From positions 1 to 25,509 of the forward strand of contig JAUYLM010000055.1 in NCBI GenBank assembly GCA_030698965.1: a stretch of DNA of 25,509 nt. Direction: 5' to 3'. The notes under the pieces were generated by a model that ran no database searches, had not been told where the DNA came from, and saw nothing but the letters and a program-made list of their open reading frames with translations. The position numbers and the translations under genes are program-made. The DNA is from a bacterium (GTDB lineage Bacteria; Patescibacteriota; Minisyncoccia; Phycocordibacterales; PALSA-1337). Positions 1 through 8,185 of this stretch are shown here, piece after piece (the first letter of the stretch is position 1; each line of letters opens with the position of its first letter).

Positions 1-583
1 ATCGTTTTTGCAATCCAAAATATATAGCAATAAATGTATGGAAGAGCATATACACCGCCATGTAAGCGGCGTTTCCGAGGGAAGCGTCTATACGACTTGA
101 ACCCTGATGTATCTCTGCCCAGCCGAACAGCTGGAACAATCCGTAAACTCCGACAATAGCGGCCGCGAAGAGAGATGTTTTGAAGAAATAATGCCACATG
201 CGCTTGCCCGCTTCCCCCGCTCCGAATATCCCGGTGATCGCCATGAAGTACGCCCATACATGGACGATCATTATCCAGCCTTCCATTCTTTCGAAATTTG
301 ACCAAATACTGCGGAGAGGATTGGCGCCTAGTAGATCGGCAATCAGAACCACTACCATGAAAATAGCAGCCCCCAGTGATACGGATGAGAATTTCGGCGC
401 ATATTTCTTGTCATAAAGCATCAGCACAATCCACAAGGCAAAGAGGATCTCCACTATTATCCTGAAGGCGAAGGCCTTGCCGGTTATAAAGGGAAAGAAC
501 AGACCGTTGGCGACATATAAAGGAATAAAAGGAATAACGAAAATAAGGGCTAAGCTGGCGTATTTCAAAATTTTTGTAATCAT
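1..583 (-). CDS. O-antigen ligase-like membrane protein (N-terminal part, cut by window edge)
   Basis: An open frame starts at the ATG at 583 and runs off the left edge without a stop; 194 residues are visible (MITKILKYASLALIFVIPF...). The visible part has about five hydrophobic segments. Between the second and third lies a polar stretch containing WSNFERMEG (roughly residues 94-102), which I recognise from O-antigen ligase/polymerase (Wzy_C/WaaL-like) proteins of CPR bacteria. Such proteins act in the membrane and polymerise or transfer lipid-linked glycans; the catalytic periplasmic loop would lie beyond the window. The ABC flippase gene ends 17 nt upstream on the same strand, so the two likely form an export-and-ligation pair. 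There is no Shine-Dalgarno. A TGcTAATAT box ends 7 nt before the ATG and could give a leaderless internal start. The family is fairly sure; polymerase versus ligase versus protein glycosyltransferase is open. Confidence 0.72.
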   Translation of the reverse strand, partial: MITKILKYASLALIFVIPFIPLYVANGLFFPFITGKAFAFRIIVEILFALWIVLMLYDKKYAPKFSSVSLGAAIFMVVVLIADLLGANPLRSIWSNFERMEGWIMIVHVWAYFMAITGIFGAGEAGKRMWHYFFKTSLFAAAIVGVYGLFQLFGWAEIHQGSSRIDASLGNAAYMAVYMLFHTFIAIYFGLQKR

Positions 584-599
584 AGAAAGTATATTAGCA

Positions 600-2399
600 C
601 TAATTACGAATATTGTAGACCCGTCCATAATATGTCTCCTTGTCCTTGAGAAGATCGGCTGGTTTCCCGGATTCTATGATTCGCCCCTTATCGATCACCA
701 TTAGCAGGTCGCTATTCGCCACAGTTCCCAGGCGATGCGCGATGATAAGAATTGTTATTTTCCCCTTCAGTTCTTTGATAGCTTCTTGGACATACGCTTC
801 TGACTCCACATCAAGGGCGCTGGTAGCTTCATCCAGAAGCAATATCTCCGGTCTGCGAGCCAATGCCCGCGCTATAGCGATTCTTTGTCTCTGTCCTCCG
901 GAAAGACGGACTCCACGTTCTCCCACGACAGTATCATATCCATCCTTCATTTCACTGACAAATTCATCTAAGTGGGCAAGCTTGGCCGCCCTTTCCACAT
1001 CTTCCTTACTGACATTTTCATTATAAAAAACAATATTGTTGTAAATAGTATCATTCAAAAGAAAAGCATCCTGCGGAACATAGGCTATGCGGTTTCTCCA
1101 TGATGGAATATTGATGCCTTGAACATCCGCACCATCGATCTTGATCACCCCTGATGTCGGCTTTAGAAGCCTCAGAACAAGATCGAATATCGTTGTCTTT
1201 CCAGATCCTGATTTTCCGATAAATCCAACTGTAGTTCCTCTTTTTATTTCAAAAGAAATATTATCAAGGACCGTACTTCCGGTTTCATAAGTAAAAGAAA
1301 TATTTTCAAATGACAGCCTATCCTTGAATGAAAAACTCCTGCCGCCGCTTTTCTCCTGAATCTCATTGAATTTCGACGCCTTATCCTTGTATTCAAGTAT
1401 TCCCTGAACATAAGGAATATCATTGTTTACAATTTGAATGAAGGACTGCAGACTCTGTATATGCGCGAACATCTTCTGGATAAGGTAGACTATCGCCGCG
1501 AGCGCGCCGAGGTTGTATGATGTCCTGTAATAAGCAAAGGCCACGACTACGCACATGAACACCACGCTTATGGGCTGGATGAAAGTTATCATAAAGTTAT
1601 TTATGACGGCTGTGCGCATCTGCAGATGGCGATAGATATTGAAATTGGAATTGCTGATTTTTATGAACGAGTCCTCACTGCCCAGGGCTTTTATGACCTT
1701 CATTCCCCCTATGCTTTCATTTACATGTCTGGATACTTCTCTGTTGAGCTCCTCTGTTTTCTTGGACATGCTCCTTACCTTGTACAATAAAGGCTTGAAG
1801 ATTAAGAAAATAAAAGCGCCGAGTCCGAGCGTCATGATTGTCACCGTCTTTGAGATGGTGAGAGCGACGACCAGGTACATGGAAAGTTCCGTGATCACCC
1901 CGACATGCCTGGCGATGCTTTCCAGGAGGCGGGAGCTCATGCGCACGTTTGTCATTATGACAGTTTCCAGATGCCCTATCTTCTGCCTAGAAAGGTACGG
2001 CCAGTCAGCGTAGAGAGTCTCCTTGTAAAGTTCGCTCATAGTGGCACGCTCATATTCCAGACGAATGCTGGATCGGACATAGTTGAAATATAGAGACAAA
2101 GCGGCCTTCATCAGGAAAAGGGCGGAAATGAAAATGAGGAGGGCGGGCAGTGTGAATGGCAGATGGAAAAATGCGAAGAAATCCCTGATGTACTTGGCAA
2201 GGAAGTCCCCGCCAAGCCGGCTGTCCCCCTCGACGAAAAAGGAAAAAAGCGGAATTAGGGCATTGACTCCGATCGCTTCCAGGAGTCCGCTCACAAAACC
2301 CAGGACCGCAAGGATGGTAATCTGTTTCTTATACCTGCCGAACATTCGCCTCACCAGCTTGTAGGCTTCGACGATGCGGGAGATGTTGAAGGAAAACAT
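600..2399 (-). CDS. ABC transporter, fused permease-ATPase (MsbA/PglK-type glycolipid flippase)
   Basis: The 599-residue protein has the half-transporter layout. A transmembrane domain (about residues 25-320, some six hydrophobic segments) is followed by a nucleotide-binding domain (about 363-599). The NBD is complete: Walker A GKSGSGKT at 395-402, Q-loop Q443, signature LSGGQ at 499-503, Walker B ILLLDE at 519-524 and H-loop H555. Length and order match MsbA, PglK and other type IV exporters, which work as homodimers. Given the glycosyltransferase surroundings and the ligase-like gene just downstream, the likely cargo is a lipid-linked oligosaccharide flipped across the cytoplasmic membrane; a peptide or drug exporter cannot be excluded by sequence alone. 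The ATG at 2399 is preceded by a good promoter whose -10 box ends 6 nt away, so the message is predicted to start at the initiation codon. Confidence 0.88.
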   Translation of the reverse strand: MFSFNISRIVEAYKLVRRMFGRYKKQITILAVLGFVSGLLEAIGVNALIPLFSFFVEGDSRLGGDFLAKYIRDFFAFFHLPFTLPALLIFISALFLMKAALSLYFNYVRSSIRLEYERATMSELYKETLYADWPYLSRQKIGHLETVIMTNVRMSSRLLESIARHVGVITELSMYLVVALTISKTVTIMTLGLGAFIFLIFKPLLYKVRSMSKKTEELNREVSRHVNESIGGMKVIKALGSEDSFIKISNSNFNIYRHLQMRTAVINNFMITFIQPISVVFMCVVVAFAYYRTSYNLGALAAIVYLIQKMFAHIQSLQSFIQIVNNDIPYVQGILEYKDKASKFNEIQEKSGGRSFSFKDRLSFENISFTYETGSTVLDNISFEIKRGTTVGFIGKSGSGKTTIFDLVLRLLKPTSGVIKIDGADVQGINIPSWRNRIAYVPQDAFLLNDTIYNNIVFYNENVSKEDVERAAKLAHLDEFVSEMKDGYDTVVGERGVRLSGGQRQRIAIARALARRPEILLLDEATSALDVESEAYVQEAIKELKGKITILIIAHRLGTVANSDLLMVIDKGRIIESGKPADLLKDKETYYGRVYNIRN

Positions 2400-2405
2400 G
2401 GGCTA

Positions 2406-2434
2406 TTTATACACTATGAAATAGTCATTGTCTA
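2406..2434 (-). promoter_or_regulatory. Sigma70-like promoter of the ABC transporter gene, leaderless geometry
   Basis: On the minus strand TAGACA (2434-2429), a 17-nt spacer and TATAAA (2411-2406) are followed by exactly 6 nt and the ATG at 2399. This spacing puts the expected +1 on the start codon. No Shine-Dalgarno could fit. Confidence 0.62.
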
Positions 2435-2474
2435 GGAACCCACTCTGTGTGGCATAGTAAAATAGCCTGTAAAA

Positions 2475-2483
2475 TGGTAGAAT
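2475..2483 (+). promoter_or_regulatory. Extended -10 promoter of the GT1-like gene
   Basis: TGgTAGAAT (extended -10) ends 10 nt before the ATG at 2494, predicting a 5' leader of only about 3-5 nt. No convincing -35 is seen, as is usual for extended -10 promoters. It sits back to back with the promoter of the minus-strand ABC gene within a 94-nt gap. Confidence 0.45.
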
Positions 2484-2493
2484 TTCGCAACCC

Positions 2494-3525
2494 ATGAAAG
2501 TTTGCGCAATTACAAAAAAATTTCCAAAAGAGGATACTGTCAACTTTTTGGGCTTTGAAAAATTTGAAAATATGGCCGGAGATTTCATTTTTCTCCCGGC
2601 ACGCATAAATTTTAAGGCACTGGAGGCGGATGAATTCCGTGGTAAGAAGATAGTCTACTATGAGCTCGAGGAACCGAACCGCTTTTTTTCAAAAGACCAG
2701 AAATTCCGCCGGGATGACTTTGGCGATGATAATTTCTACAAAATTCTATCCGCCTGTCCGCACACTACTGAATGGCTGAATAAAAGGCAGGGCAATAATA
2801 AGAGAACTCATGTTTTTGTGCCTTTTGACGAAGATAATATTCCTCCTGTAACCGAAAAAATATACGATGTTATTTATGTCGGAGGCATACATTCAAGCCA
2901 AATGCTGAACACGGTCAGAACTATTAAGAAGTTTAATCATAAATATGTCTCCCTGTCTGAAGCGCTTACATACAAGCTGTGGAGAAATACAAAAATCGCA
3001 CGCAAGATATTATCCTATCTGCCTAAAAAGAAAAATAGATACATTACCGACCAAAACATAACCTATAGAGAGAAGCTAAAGCTGACATCGCAGTCAAAAA
3101 TAACATTAGTTCATACGCTTTTAAACGCCAATGCCAAGCATGTGTCAAATATACAGAAAACTGAAGGCTGGAGAGGTAATAAAGCTTTCGCCTGTATTCC
3201 GGAAAAAAGTCTTTTAAATACAATCGGGAATTATCTTTTCCAGAGAGAGTACCCTGTCCCCCAGCAAAAAGGAAGGATTTTTGAAGCAGTATTCTGCCGA
3301 TCCCTTCTATTATGCCAAAAAGACCAGTTTCGAGAAATTGAAAGATACTTTACTCCGGATAAAGAATTTGTGTACTACGAGGAGGGCTGTCTGGAAGAAA
3401 AAATAAAGGAAATTCTAAGCGATTGGCCGAAATACAGCGCCGTAATAGAAAATGCATTCCGAAGGGCACAGAGTGAATATACCACCCGAAACTTTGTTGA
3501 AAAGTATTTGAAAAATGTGGGATAG
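2494..3525 (+). CDS. Glycosyltransferase, GT-B fold, CgeB-like C-terminal domain
   Basis: This is a 343-residue soluble protein. The C-terminal third carries the pattern of the Glyco_trans_1_2 (CgeB-like) domain: QQKGRIFEAVFCRSLLLC at about residues 257-274, with the conserved Arg/Glu of 'gRxFE', then YFTPDKEFVYYEE (285-297) and a helix for the closing 'eeL..kI..iL' segment. The first 120 residues are less conserved and would form the acceptor-binding Rossmann half. It probably transfers a sugar from an NDP-sugar to the growing lipid-linked glycan at the inner face of the membrane. It is the first gene of a plus-strand set, followed 25 nt later by an FkbM methyltransferase. The start is the only ATG consistent with the extended -10 box just upstream. 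Donor and acceptor are unknown. Confidence 0.7.
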   Translation: MKVCAITKKFPKEDTVNFLGFEKFENMAGDFIFLPARINFKALEADEFRGKKIVYYELEEPNRFFSKDQKFRRDDFGDDNFYKILSACPHTTEWLNKRQGNNKRTHVFVPFDEDNIPPVTEKIYDVIYVGGIHSSQMLNTVRTIKKFNHKYVSLSEALTYKLWRNTKIARKILSYLPKKKNRYITDQNITYREKLKLTSQSKITLVHTLLNANAKHVSNIQKTEGWRGNKAFACIPEKSLLNTIGNYLFQREYPVPQQKGRIFEAVFCRSLLLCQKDQFREIERYFTPDKEFVYYEEGCLEEKIKEILSDWPKYSAVIENAFRRAQSEYTTRNFVEKYLKNVG

Positions 3526-3533
3526 GGTGATAA

Positions 3534-3542
3534 TGATATACT
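3534..3542 (+). promoter_or_regulatory. Extended -10 promoter of the FkbM methyltransferase gene
   Basis: TGaTATACT (3534-3542) ends 8 nt before the ATG at 3551, in the 25-nt gap after the upstream stop codon. The expected +1 is 1-2 nt before the ATG, so this gene may have its own near-leaderless transcript in addition to readthrough from upstream. No good -35 is present. Confidence 0.45.
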
Positions 3543-3550
3543 ATTAAAAA

Positions 3551-4312
3551 ATGAAACCACGAGACTTCATACCTCCCATATTCATTAAATTATACCGGAG
3601 ACTGCGGGAAAACCCGGAAATAAGACGGAATCGTATTAATCGCCCCGAATTCATCGGGGGCTTCTGGAAGTCATATGGCGGAAAAGGTCTTGAAGATCTC
3701 TTCATGGAACTCCTCTTTAATTTCAAGGAATCTGGAACGTACGTTGAAATTGGCACCAATGATCCCGTGACTTCCGTTTCGTATACCCAAAAATTCTACA
3801 ACCGGGGATGGCGGGGAATCAGTGTCGAACCAGGCATTAAAGAATTTGAATCCCTTCAAAAAGTTCGGCCTGGCGACGTGAATCTAAATATATGCATTGC
3901 AGGCGAAGTGGGAGAACGTATGTTCTATGAACTAGCCGATTCCCAAGCCAGTTCCCTTCTTCCACAGTTTGCTTCGGGAAAAGGCAGGGTGAGCAGCCGA
4001 AAAGTGAGCGTATCGACACTCAAGGCTATTTTTGATAAATTCATAAAGTCTCCAATTGATTTCATGGTGATCGATGCCGAAGGTGTGGAGCTTGAGATAC
4101 TCAGAAGTAATGATTGGAATAAGTATGTTCCCAAGGCCATTATACTGGAGACCGTCCATCATCATTACCGGGAGATCGTCGAGTATCTGAAGTCTCACGG
4201 CTATATAGTCGTATACAACAACCATTTAAACTCAATCTTCGTGAACAAAAAGGCTTTCGAAAATGATTCAAGATTTGACGTTACCGAAAGTCGCGTAGCG
4301 ATACAAAAATAA
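3551..4312 (+). CDS. FkbM-family methyltransferase
   Basis: The 253-residue protein has a class I SAM-methyltransferase core: motif I TYVEIGTND at residues 63-71, an acidic ribose-binding residue in SVEPG (91-95), and the FkbM block FMVIDAEGVELEIL (171-184) followed by ILE near 197-199. This matches FkbM (Methyltransf_21) enzymes, which O-methylate hydroxyls of sugars or polyketides. The likely role is O-methylation of a glycan residue; the position is not predictable. It has a possible own promoter just upstream and is followed 10 nt after its stop by the zinc-type C-methyltransferase gene, so the two are probably co-expressed. There is no signal peptide or membrane segment, so a cytoplasmic role is expected. 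Confidence 0.82.
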   Translation: MKPRDFIPPIFIKLYRRLRENPEIRRNRINRPEFIGGFWKSYGGKGLEDLFMELLFNFKESGTYVEIGTNDPVTSVSYTQKFYNRGWRGISVEPGIKEFESLQKVRPGDVNLNICIAGEVGERMFYELADSQASSLLPQFASGKGRVSSRKVSVSTLKAIFDKFIKSPIDFMVIDAEGVELEILRSNDWNKYVPKAIILETVHHHYREIVEYLKSHGYIVVYNNHLNSIFVNKKAFENDSRFDVTESRVAIQK

Positions 4313-4322
4313 TTTTACATCC

Positions 4323-5543
4323 ATGAACTGTTTCATCTGCAAAAAAAGCAAATTGTTCAAATTTCTTTCTCTAGGACACCAGCCTCCTTCTGATGCTTTT
4401 CTACCTGCCGAAGCGCTGCAGAAACCCGAGGCTACCTTCCCTCTTGACCTTTTACTCTGCGAGGACTGTTCGCTCATTCAGCTCGGATACACCGTGGATC
4501 CGAAGATTCTTTTTGCCGAAGACTACGCATACAATAGCGGAACAAACAAGGTGCTCCGCGAACACTTTAAAGATTTTATCGACAAGCTTGTCTCCAAATA
4601 TAAGCTCTCGGAAAAAGACCTTGCAGTCGATATTGGCTCGAATGATGGTTCTCTTCTCGAAAATTATGCACTCCACAAAGTAAAAATTCTTGGAATTGAC
4701 CCGTCCGGCGTAACCAAACTAGCACTTCAAAAAGGTCAGCCCACTATTGTTGATTTTTTCAATGAAACGACAGCCAAAGCAGCAGTAAAAAAATATGGCG
4801 AGGCAAAAATCATAACCGCCACAAATGTATTCGCCCATGTTGATGACCTCCATTCATTCATGAGGGGGATAACATACCTCCTAGCCCCCGACGGAGTCTT
4901 CGTCTCCGAGTCCGGCTATACGCACGACATGGTGGAAGGACTTCAGTATGACTTTGTCTACCATGAACATCTCCGCTACTACACCCTAAAACCTCTCACC
5001 GTTCTCTTTGAAATGTTCGGAATGGAGGTGATAGACGCGGAGAGGGTTCCGATACATGGAGGATCCATCCGTGTCCATGCAGGATTCAAAGGAAAGCATC
5101 CGGTCTCTCCTGCTGTGCAAAAAATTCTTGCCGAAGAAAAGAAGAGTGGCCTCTATGACAAAAAAACCTATCTTGATTTTGCAAAGAAGGTAGAAAAAAC
5201 CAAGTTGAGCCTGCAGAAAATTCTTATGGATATAAAGACTGTGGATCATCGGATCGTAGGCATCGGCGCGCCTGCCAAAGGCAATACTCTCCTCAATTAT
5301 TGCAAGATAGATTCACAGATTGTAAGCTACCTTGTAGAAACAAGTGAGCGCAAGATTGGTCAGTTCACGCCCGGCATGCATATACAGGTTGTTGAAGAAT
5401 CTCAACTTTTCAAGGATCAGCCTGAATATGCCCTTCTTCTCTCCTGGACAATTGCTCCTATCCTCATGAAAAAACTTCGTGAAAAAGGTTATAAAGGCAA
5501 GTTTATCTTGCCTGCTCCAAAGCCGGTTATCCTCGACTTCTGA
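4323..5543 (+). CDS. Sugar C-methyltransferase (zinc-binding N-terminal, Methyltransf_13/14 type)
   Basis: The 406-residue protein has the three-part layout of TylC3/TcaB9-type NDP-4-keto-6-deoxysugar C-methyltransferases. First comes an N-terminal zinc ribbon (C3, C6, C46, C49). Then a SAM domain with DIGSNDGSLL at 103-112 and the YHEHLRYY block at 213-220, where the Glu-His pair lies that serves catalysis in TcaB9. Last is a C-terminal domain with GAPAKGNTLLNY at 315-326. All hallmark residues are present, so activity is likely. In this family the substrate is a 4-keto-6-deoxy NDP-sugar methylated at C3, which fits the GDP-mannose 4,6-dehydratase encoded nearby. The last 17 bases overlap the convergent asnB gene. 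A diverged paralogue lies at 14177-15427. Confidence 0.85.
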   Translation: MNCFICKKSKLFKFLSLGHQPPSDAFLPAEALQKPEATFPLDLLLCEDCSLIQLGYTVDPKILFAEDYAYNSGTNKVLREHFKDFIDKLVSKYKLSEKDLAVDIGSNDGSLLENYALHKVKILGIDPSGVTKLALQKGQPTIVDFFNETTAKAAVKKYGEAKIITATNVFAHVDDLHSFMRGITYLLAPDGVFVSESGYTHDMVEGLQYDFVYHEHLRYYTLKPLTVLFEMFGMEVIDAERVPIHGGSIRVHAGFKGKHPVSPAVQKILAEEKKSGLYDKKTYLDFAKKVEKTKLSLQKILMDIKTVDHRIVGIGAPAKGNTLLNYCKIDSQIVSYLVETSERKIGQFTPGMHIQVVEESQLFKDQPEYALLLSWTIAPILMKKLREKGYKGKFILPAPKPVILDF

Positions 5544-7284
5544 ACCAGAGTTCAAGGCAAAGAAGTGTCCAGATGCGAAGTGATAAGGAATCATCGCCTT
5601 TACCGTAAAAAGATTTAAGTAATTCCTCTATTGCTTCCCCACTAAGAAAATTGCGCGATAAAGCTTCTTCTCCCAATTTTTCACTGACATATTCCCGCAT
5701 CTTTTCTGTACGGAGCCAGGCTGTCACAGGTGCGCCAAAACCCTGCTTACGCCTATGGACAAATTCTTCAGGCATAATTTCCCCAAGAATATCCTTAAGA
5801 ATTATCTTCCCGCCTTTCTTGTCAGTCTTATGCTCAAGCGGAAGATTATAGGCATACTCCGCCAGCTTATAGTCAAGGAATGGGGACCTTATCTCAAGCG
5901 AATGCATCATGCTGGTCCGATCAACTTTGGAGAGAAGCTGTCCTGGTAGATAAGTTGTAAGATCGAAGAGATTTATCTTTTTAATGCCGTTTCCCCTCAT
6001 TTCCCTGACGTTCTTGTCGATGATATCACCGTTCACTGCGCCGGGATTTTTCCAGAGCTTACTCCTCTCTTTTTCGGAAAATATCTGTATAGATTTCATA
6101 TGTTCTTTGAAAGGATTTGAGAAAAGAAAATTCTTTAATCTTAAAATCTTTTTTGTATTCCAATATTTCCAATACCACCCATATCCCATGAAGAGTTCAT
6201 CAGCTCCATCTCCTGAAAGAGCGACTTTGACATGCTTTCCGGCTAATTCCGAGACCATATGCTGGGGAAAGTTTGATGTATCGGCATGAGGCTCATCAAA
6301 ATAACTCATGACTTTTTCCAGCTCTAGAATGAGATCGCTGGATGCTTGGAGCGTATGATGGTCAGTCCCAATCTTCCGCGAAGCTGTAAGGGCGAACGGT
6401 AGCTCGTTTATATATCCTTCGTAACCGACCGAGAAGGTCTTTAGAGGCTTTCCAGTATATTTTTGAGCGTATGCCGTAACTAGCGTGGAATCCACGCCTC
6501 CGGAAAGCAGAGAGCCAATCTCCACATCCGCTACCATCCTTTTTTTTACCGCTTCATCTAAAAGCTTTTTAACTTTGGACTTTGCTTCTTCATAGGAGAC
6601 TGGTGGCACAGGCTTATCCTCGAGCTTCCAATATCGATCTATTTTGACGATCCCGTCCTTATAGAATCCTCGATGCGCAGGAGGAAGGACATATATATTT
6701 TTATACACACTCTTCCACGGCGGGATGTACATAAGGGCAAGGTAGTTGTCTATCGCCGCGCGGTCAATCTCTGTCTTTACTCCCAGAGCCTGAATAGCTT
6801 TTATTTCTGAAGCAATAAGAATGCTTGAGTCATCAATATGGTAATAGAGCGGCTTTTTCCCAAATCTATCCCGAGCAATAAAAAGCTCTTTGCTCTCATC
6901 ATCCCACAGTGCGAAAGCGAACATTCCATCGATATGGTCTACGCAATTTTTCCCGTACTGCACATAGGCCTTGAGAATGACTTCCGTATCGGAATTAGTG
7001 CTAAATACATGCCCTTGCTTTTCAAGCTCTATACGCAAGTCTTTATATCCGTATATTTCGCCGTTAAAGACAATGGACAAGGGATGTGTATTATCTTTCA
7101 TTGGCTGATGACCGAGAGCAAGATCAACGATGGAGAGGCGAGTTTGTCCAAGGATTATCTCCGATGTTCGAGTGAATGCCTTTTCATCCGGCCCTCGCAG
7201 GGAAAGACATGAGAGCATCTTTTCCACGCCATCATCTTTTGTGCTCTGAACTTTTTTCCCCGCAATAGCGATTATTCCGCACAT
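5527..7284 (-). CDS. asnB: Asparagine synthase (glutamine-hydrolysing) family
   Basis: The 585-residue protein starts MCGI, giving the N-terminal catalytic Cys2 of the class II glutaminase. R49, NGE at 74-76 and SDTEV at 98-102 complete the glutamine pocket. The synthetase domain has the pyrophosphate loop SGGVDST at 261-267 and SGDGADELFMGY further on. Length equals typical AsnB. The known reaction is aspartate + glutamine + ATP to asparagine. Many glycan loci carry an AsnB-like enzyme proposed to amidate uronic acids, and the context (same transcription unit as a sugar dehydrogenase-like gene) makes that an alternative. It is the last gene of a minus-strand set, starting 10 nt after the GT11 stop codon, and it overlaps the convergent C-methyltransferase by 17 nt. 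The family assignment is firm; the physiological substrate is not. Confidence 0.92.
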   Translation of the reverse strand: MCGIIAIAGKKVQSTKDDGVEKMLSCLSLRGPDEKAFTRTSEIILGQTRLSIVDLALGHQPMKDNTHPLSIVFNGEIYGYKDLRIELEKQGHVFSTNSDTEVILKAYVQYGKNCVDHIDGMFAFALWDDESKELFIARDRFGKKPLYYHIDDSSILIASEIKAIQALGVKTEIDRAAIDNYLALMYIPPWKSVYKNIYVLPPAHRGFYKDGIVKIDRYWKLEDKPVPPVSYEEAKSKVKKLLDEAVKKRMVADVEIGSLLSGGVDSTLVTAYAQKYTGKPLKTFSVGYEGYINELPFALTASRKIGTDHHTLQASSDLILELEKVMSYFDEPHADTSNFPQHMVSELAGKHVKVALSGDGADELFMGYGWYWKYWNTKKILRLKNFLFSNPFKEHMKSIQIFSEKERSKLWKNPGAVNGDIIDKNVREMRGNGIKKINLFDLTTYLPGQLLSKVDRTSMMHSLEIRSPFLDYKLAEYAYNLPLEHKTDKKGGKIILKDILGEIMPEEFVHRRKQGFGAPVTAWLRTEKMREYVSEKLGEEALSRNFLSGEAIEELLKSFYGKGDDSLSLRIWTLLCLELWFRSRG

Positions 7285-7293
7285 ATTATATTC

Positions 7294-7323
7294 TTTATAT
7301 TCTTATCCATGATTCAGGGGCAA
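7294..7323 (-). promoter_or_regulatory. Possible internal promoter before asnB
   Basis: On the minus strand TTGCCC (7323-7318), an 18-nt spacer and TATAAA (7299-7294) end 9 nt before the asnB ATG. The -35 lies in the end of the fucosyltransferase gene. The geometry resembles other promoters in this window, but AT-rich gaps give such matches by chance. Confidence 0.3.
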
Positions 7324-8173
7324 TGTCGCGAGTATCCATTTTAGGAGTATTGAACCATTTCTTTGGAGCGACGACCACCTTATCTTTATTAGTATCCAGC
7401 CAGGCACCCCACCAGGAAAAAGTGCTGTTGGCAATGATGTGATGGCGGCACTTGCTCATAAGATAGAGATCCTCTTCTGGGTGATCCGAATTGTAGGGCA
7501 TGTAGATTGATGGGAAAGGAGGCTTGATGTTTTCTTTCGTCCAAATCGGATCGTCAGAAAAGAGGAAGAAATGCGGATTTTTTACTCGTTTCGCTATTTC
7601 TTGGATGGCTTGATTATAATATTCCACAGAACAGACGCCGTGCCAGTCATTGATGCGCTTATTGGAGACCATTTCGTCCCGGCGGACATGTAGGGAAACG
7701 GCTTCTCCGCCAGTCGGCGGATCGCAAATTTGCTTTTCAAATCTTCCTGACTGTTCGCTCAAAGGATTCCTCAAGGTAAAATCCTTGCGTATGATGTCTT
7801 CAGCATCTTTGAAATATTTTTCAGTCTGCCAGCAGCCATCCAAGTATACTGGGTCTTTCAGTGCATAAATCCAAGGCTCGAAATGGAACTGCCTCTCGTC
7901 CGCATATCTCTTGCGGCTGGCAATCAGGCGATTGTACCAGAACCAGAATTTTCCCTTTTTCCATCGATATTTTTTAAATCTGCTAATTTCCTGCTCTGTA
8001 ACCGGATTTATGACAATATTGAAACGATTGATAGTGTAGGGCCAATATGGCGGCTCTTTGAAAGAATATAGGTCAAGCTTGAATTCTGCATTATTCCTGA
8101 TCGAAAGGGCGCGGCCGATAGCGTATTGGAACATCTGGTTCGCGAGCCTTCCTGTCAGCTTGGTGATGATCAT
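7295..8173 (-). CDS. Alpha-1,2-fucosyltransferase-like glycosyltransferase (GT11)
   Basis: The 292-residue protein shows the GT11 hallmarks. These are an N-terminal GRLANQMFQYAIGRAL (8-23), a HVRRDE motif at 162-167 corresponding to the GDP-binding HxRRxD, and a C-terminal block DLYLMSKCRHHIIANSTFSW (235-254) followed by WGAWL. GT11 enzymes transfer L-fucose from GDP-fucose, and the upstream gene encodes GDP-mannose 4,6-dehydratase, the first step to that donor, which supports the assignment. The glycine usual in 'HxRRGD' is absent (HVRRDEMV). Between the N-terminal half and this motif lies a short CDPPTGGE insert encoded by a GC-rich DNA palindrome, listed separately. The start lies 12 nt after the gmd stop codon, with no Shine-Dalgarno. 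A second, more distant GT11-like gene is at 20759-21679. Confidence 0.86.
   Translation of the reverse strand: MIITKLTGRLANQMFQYAIGRALSIRNNAEFKLDLYSFKEPPYWPYTINRFNIVINPVTEQEISRFKKYRWKKGKFWFWYNRLIASRKRYADERQFHFEPWIYALKDPVYLDGCWQTEKYFKDAEDIIRKDFTLRNPLSEQSGRFEKQICDPPTGGEAVSLHVRRDEMVSNKRINDWHGVCSVEYYNQAIQEIAKRVKNPHFFLFSDDPIWTKENIKPPFPSIYMPYNSDHPEEDLYLMSKCRHHIIANSTFSWWGAWLDTNKDKVVVAPKKWFNTPKMDTRDIAPESWIRI
7706..7733. repeat. GC-rich palindrome plus second palindrome inside the GT11 gene
   Basis: TCCGCC (7706-7711), a 4-nt loop and GGCGGA (7716-7721) form a perfect 6-bp inverted repeat. Three bases later comes the perfect palindrome GCAAATTTGC (7724-7733). They lie in frame within the fucosyltransferase and encode the DPPTGG segment. 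The base composition is unlike the surrounding AT-rich code. Only one copy is seen in this window. Confidence 0.55.
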
Positions 8174-8185
8174 ATTAATTCAATA

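Noticed and set aside
640..1026. Plus-strand frame of 128 codons opposite the ABC ATPase domain
   Set aside because: Shadow of the conserved ATP-binding domain; no promoter and no recognisable protein features.
1639..2364. Plus-strand frames opposite the ABC membrane domain
   Set aside because: Hydrophobic-looking only because they oppose transmembrane codons; overlapping and without start signals.
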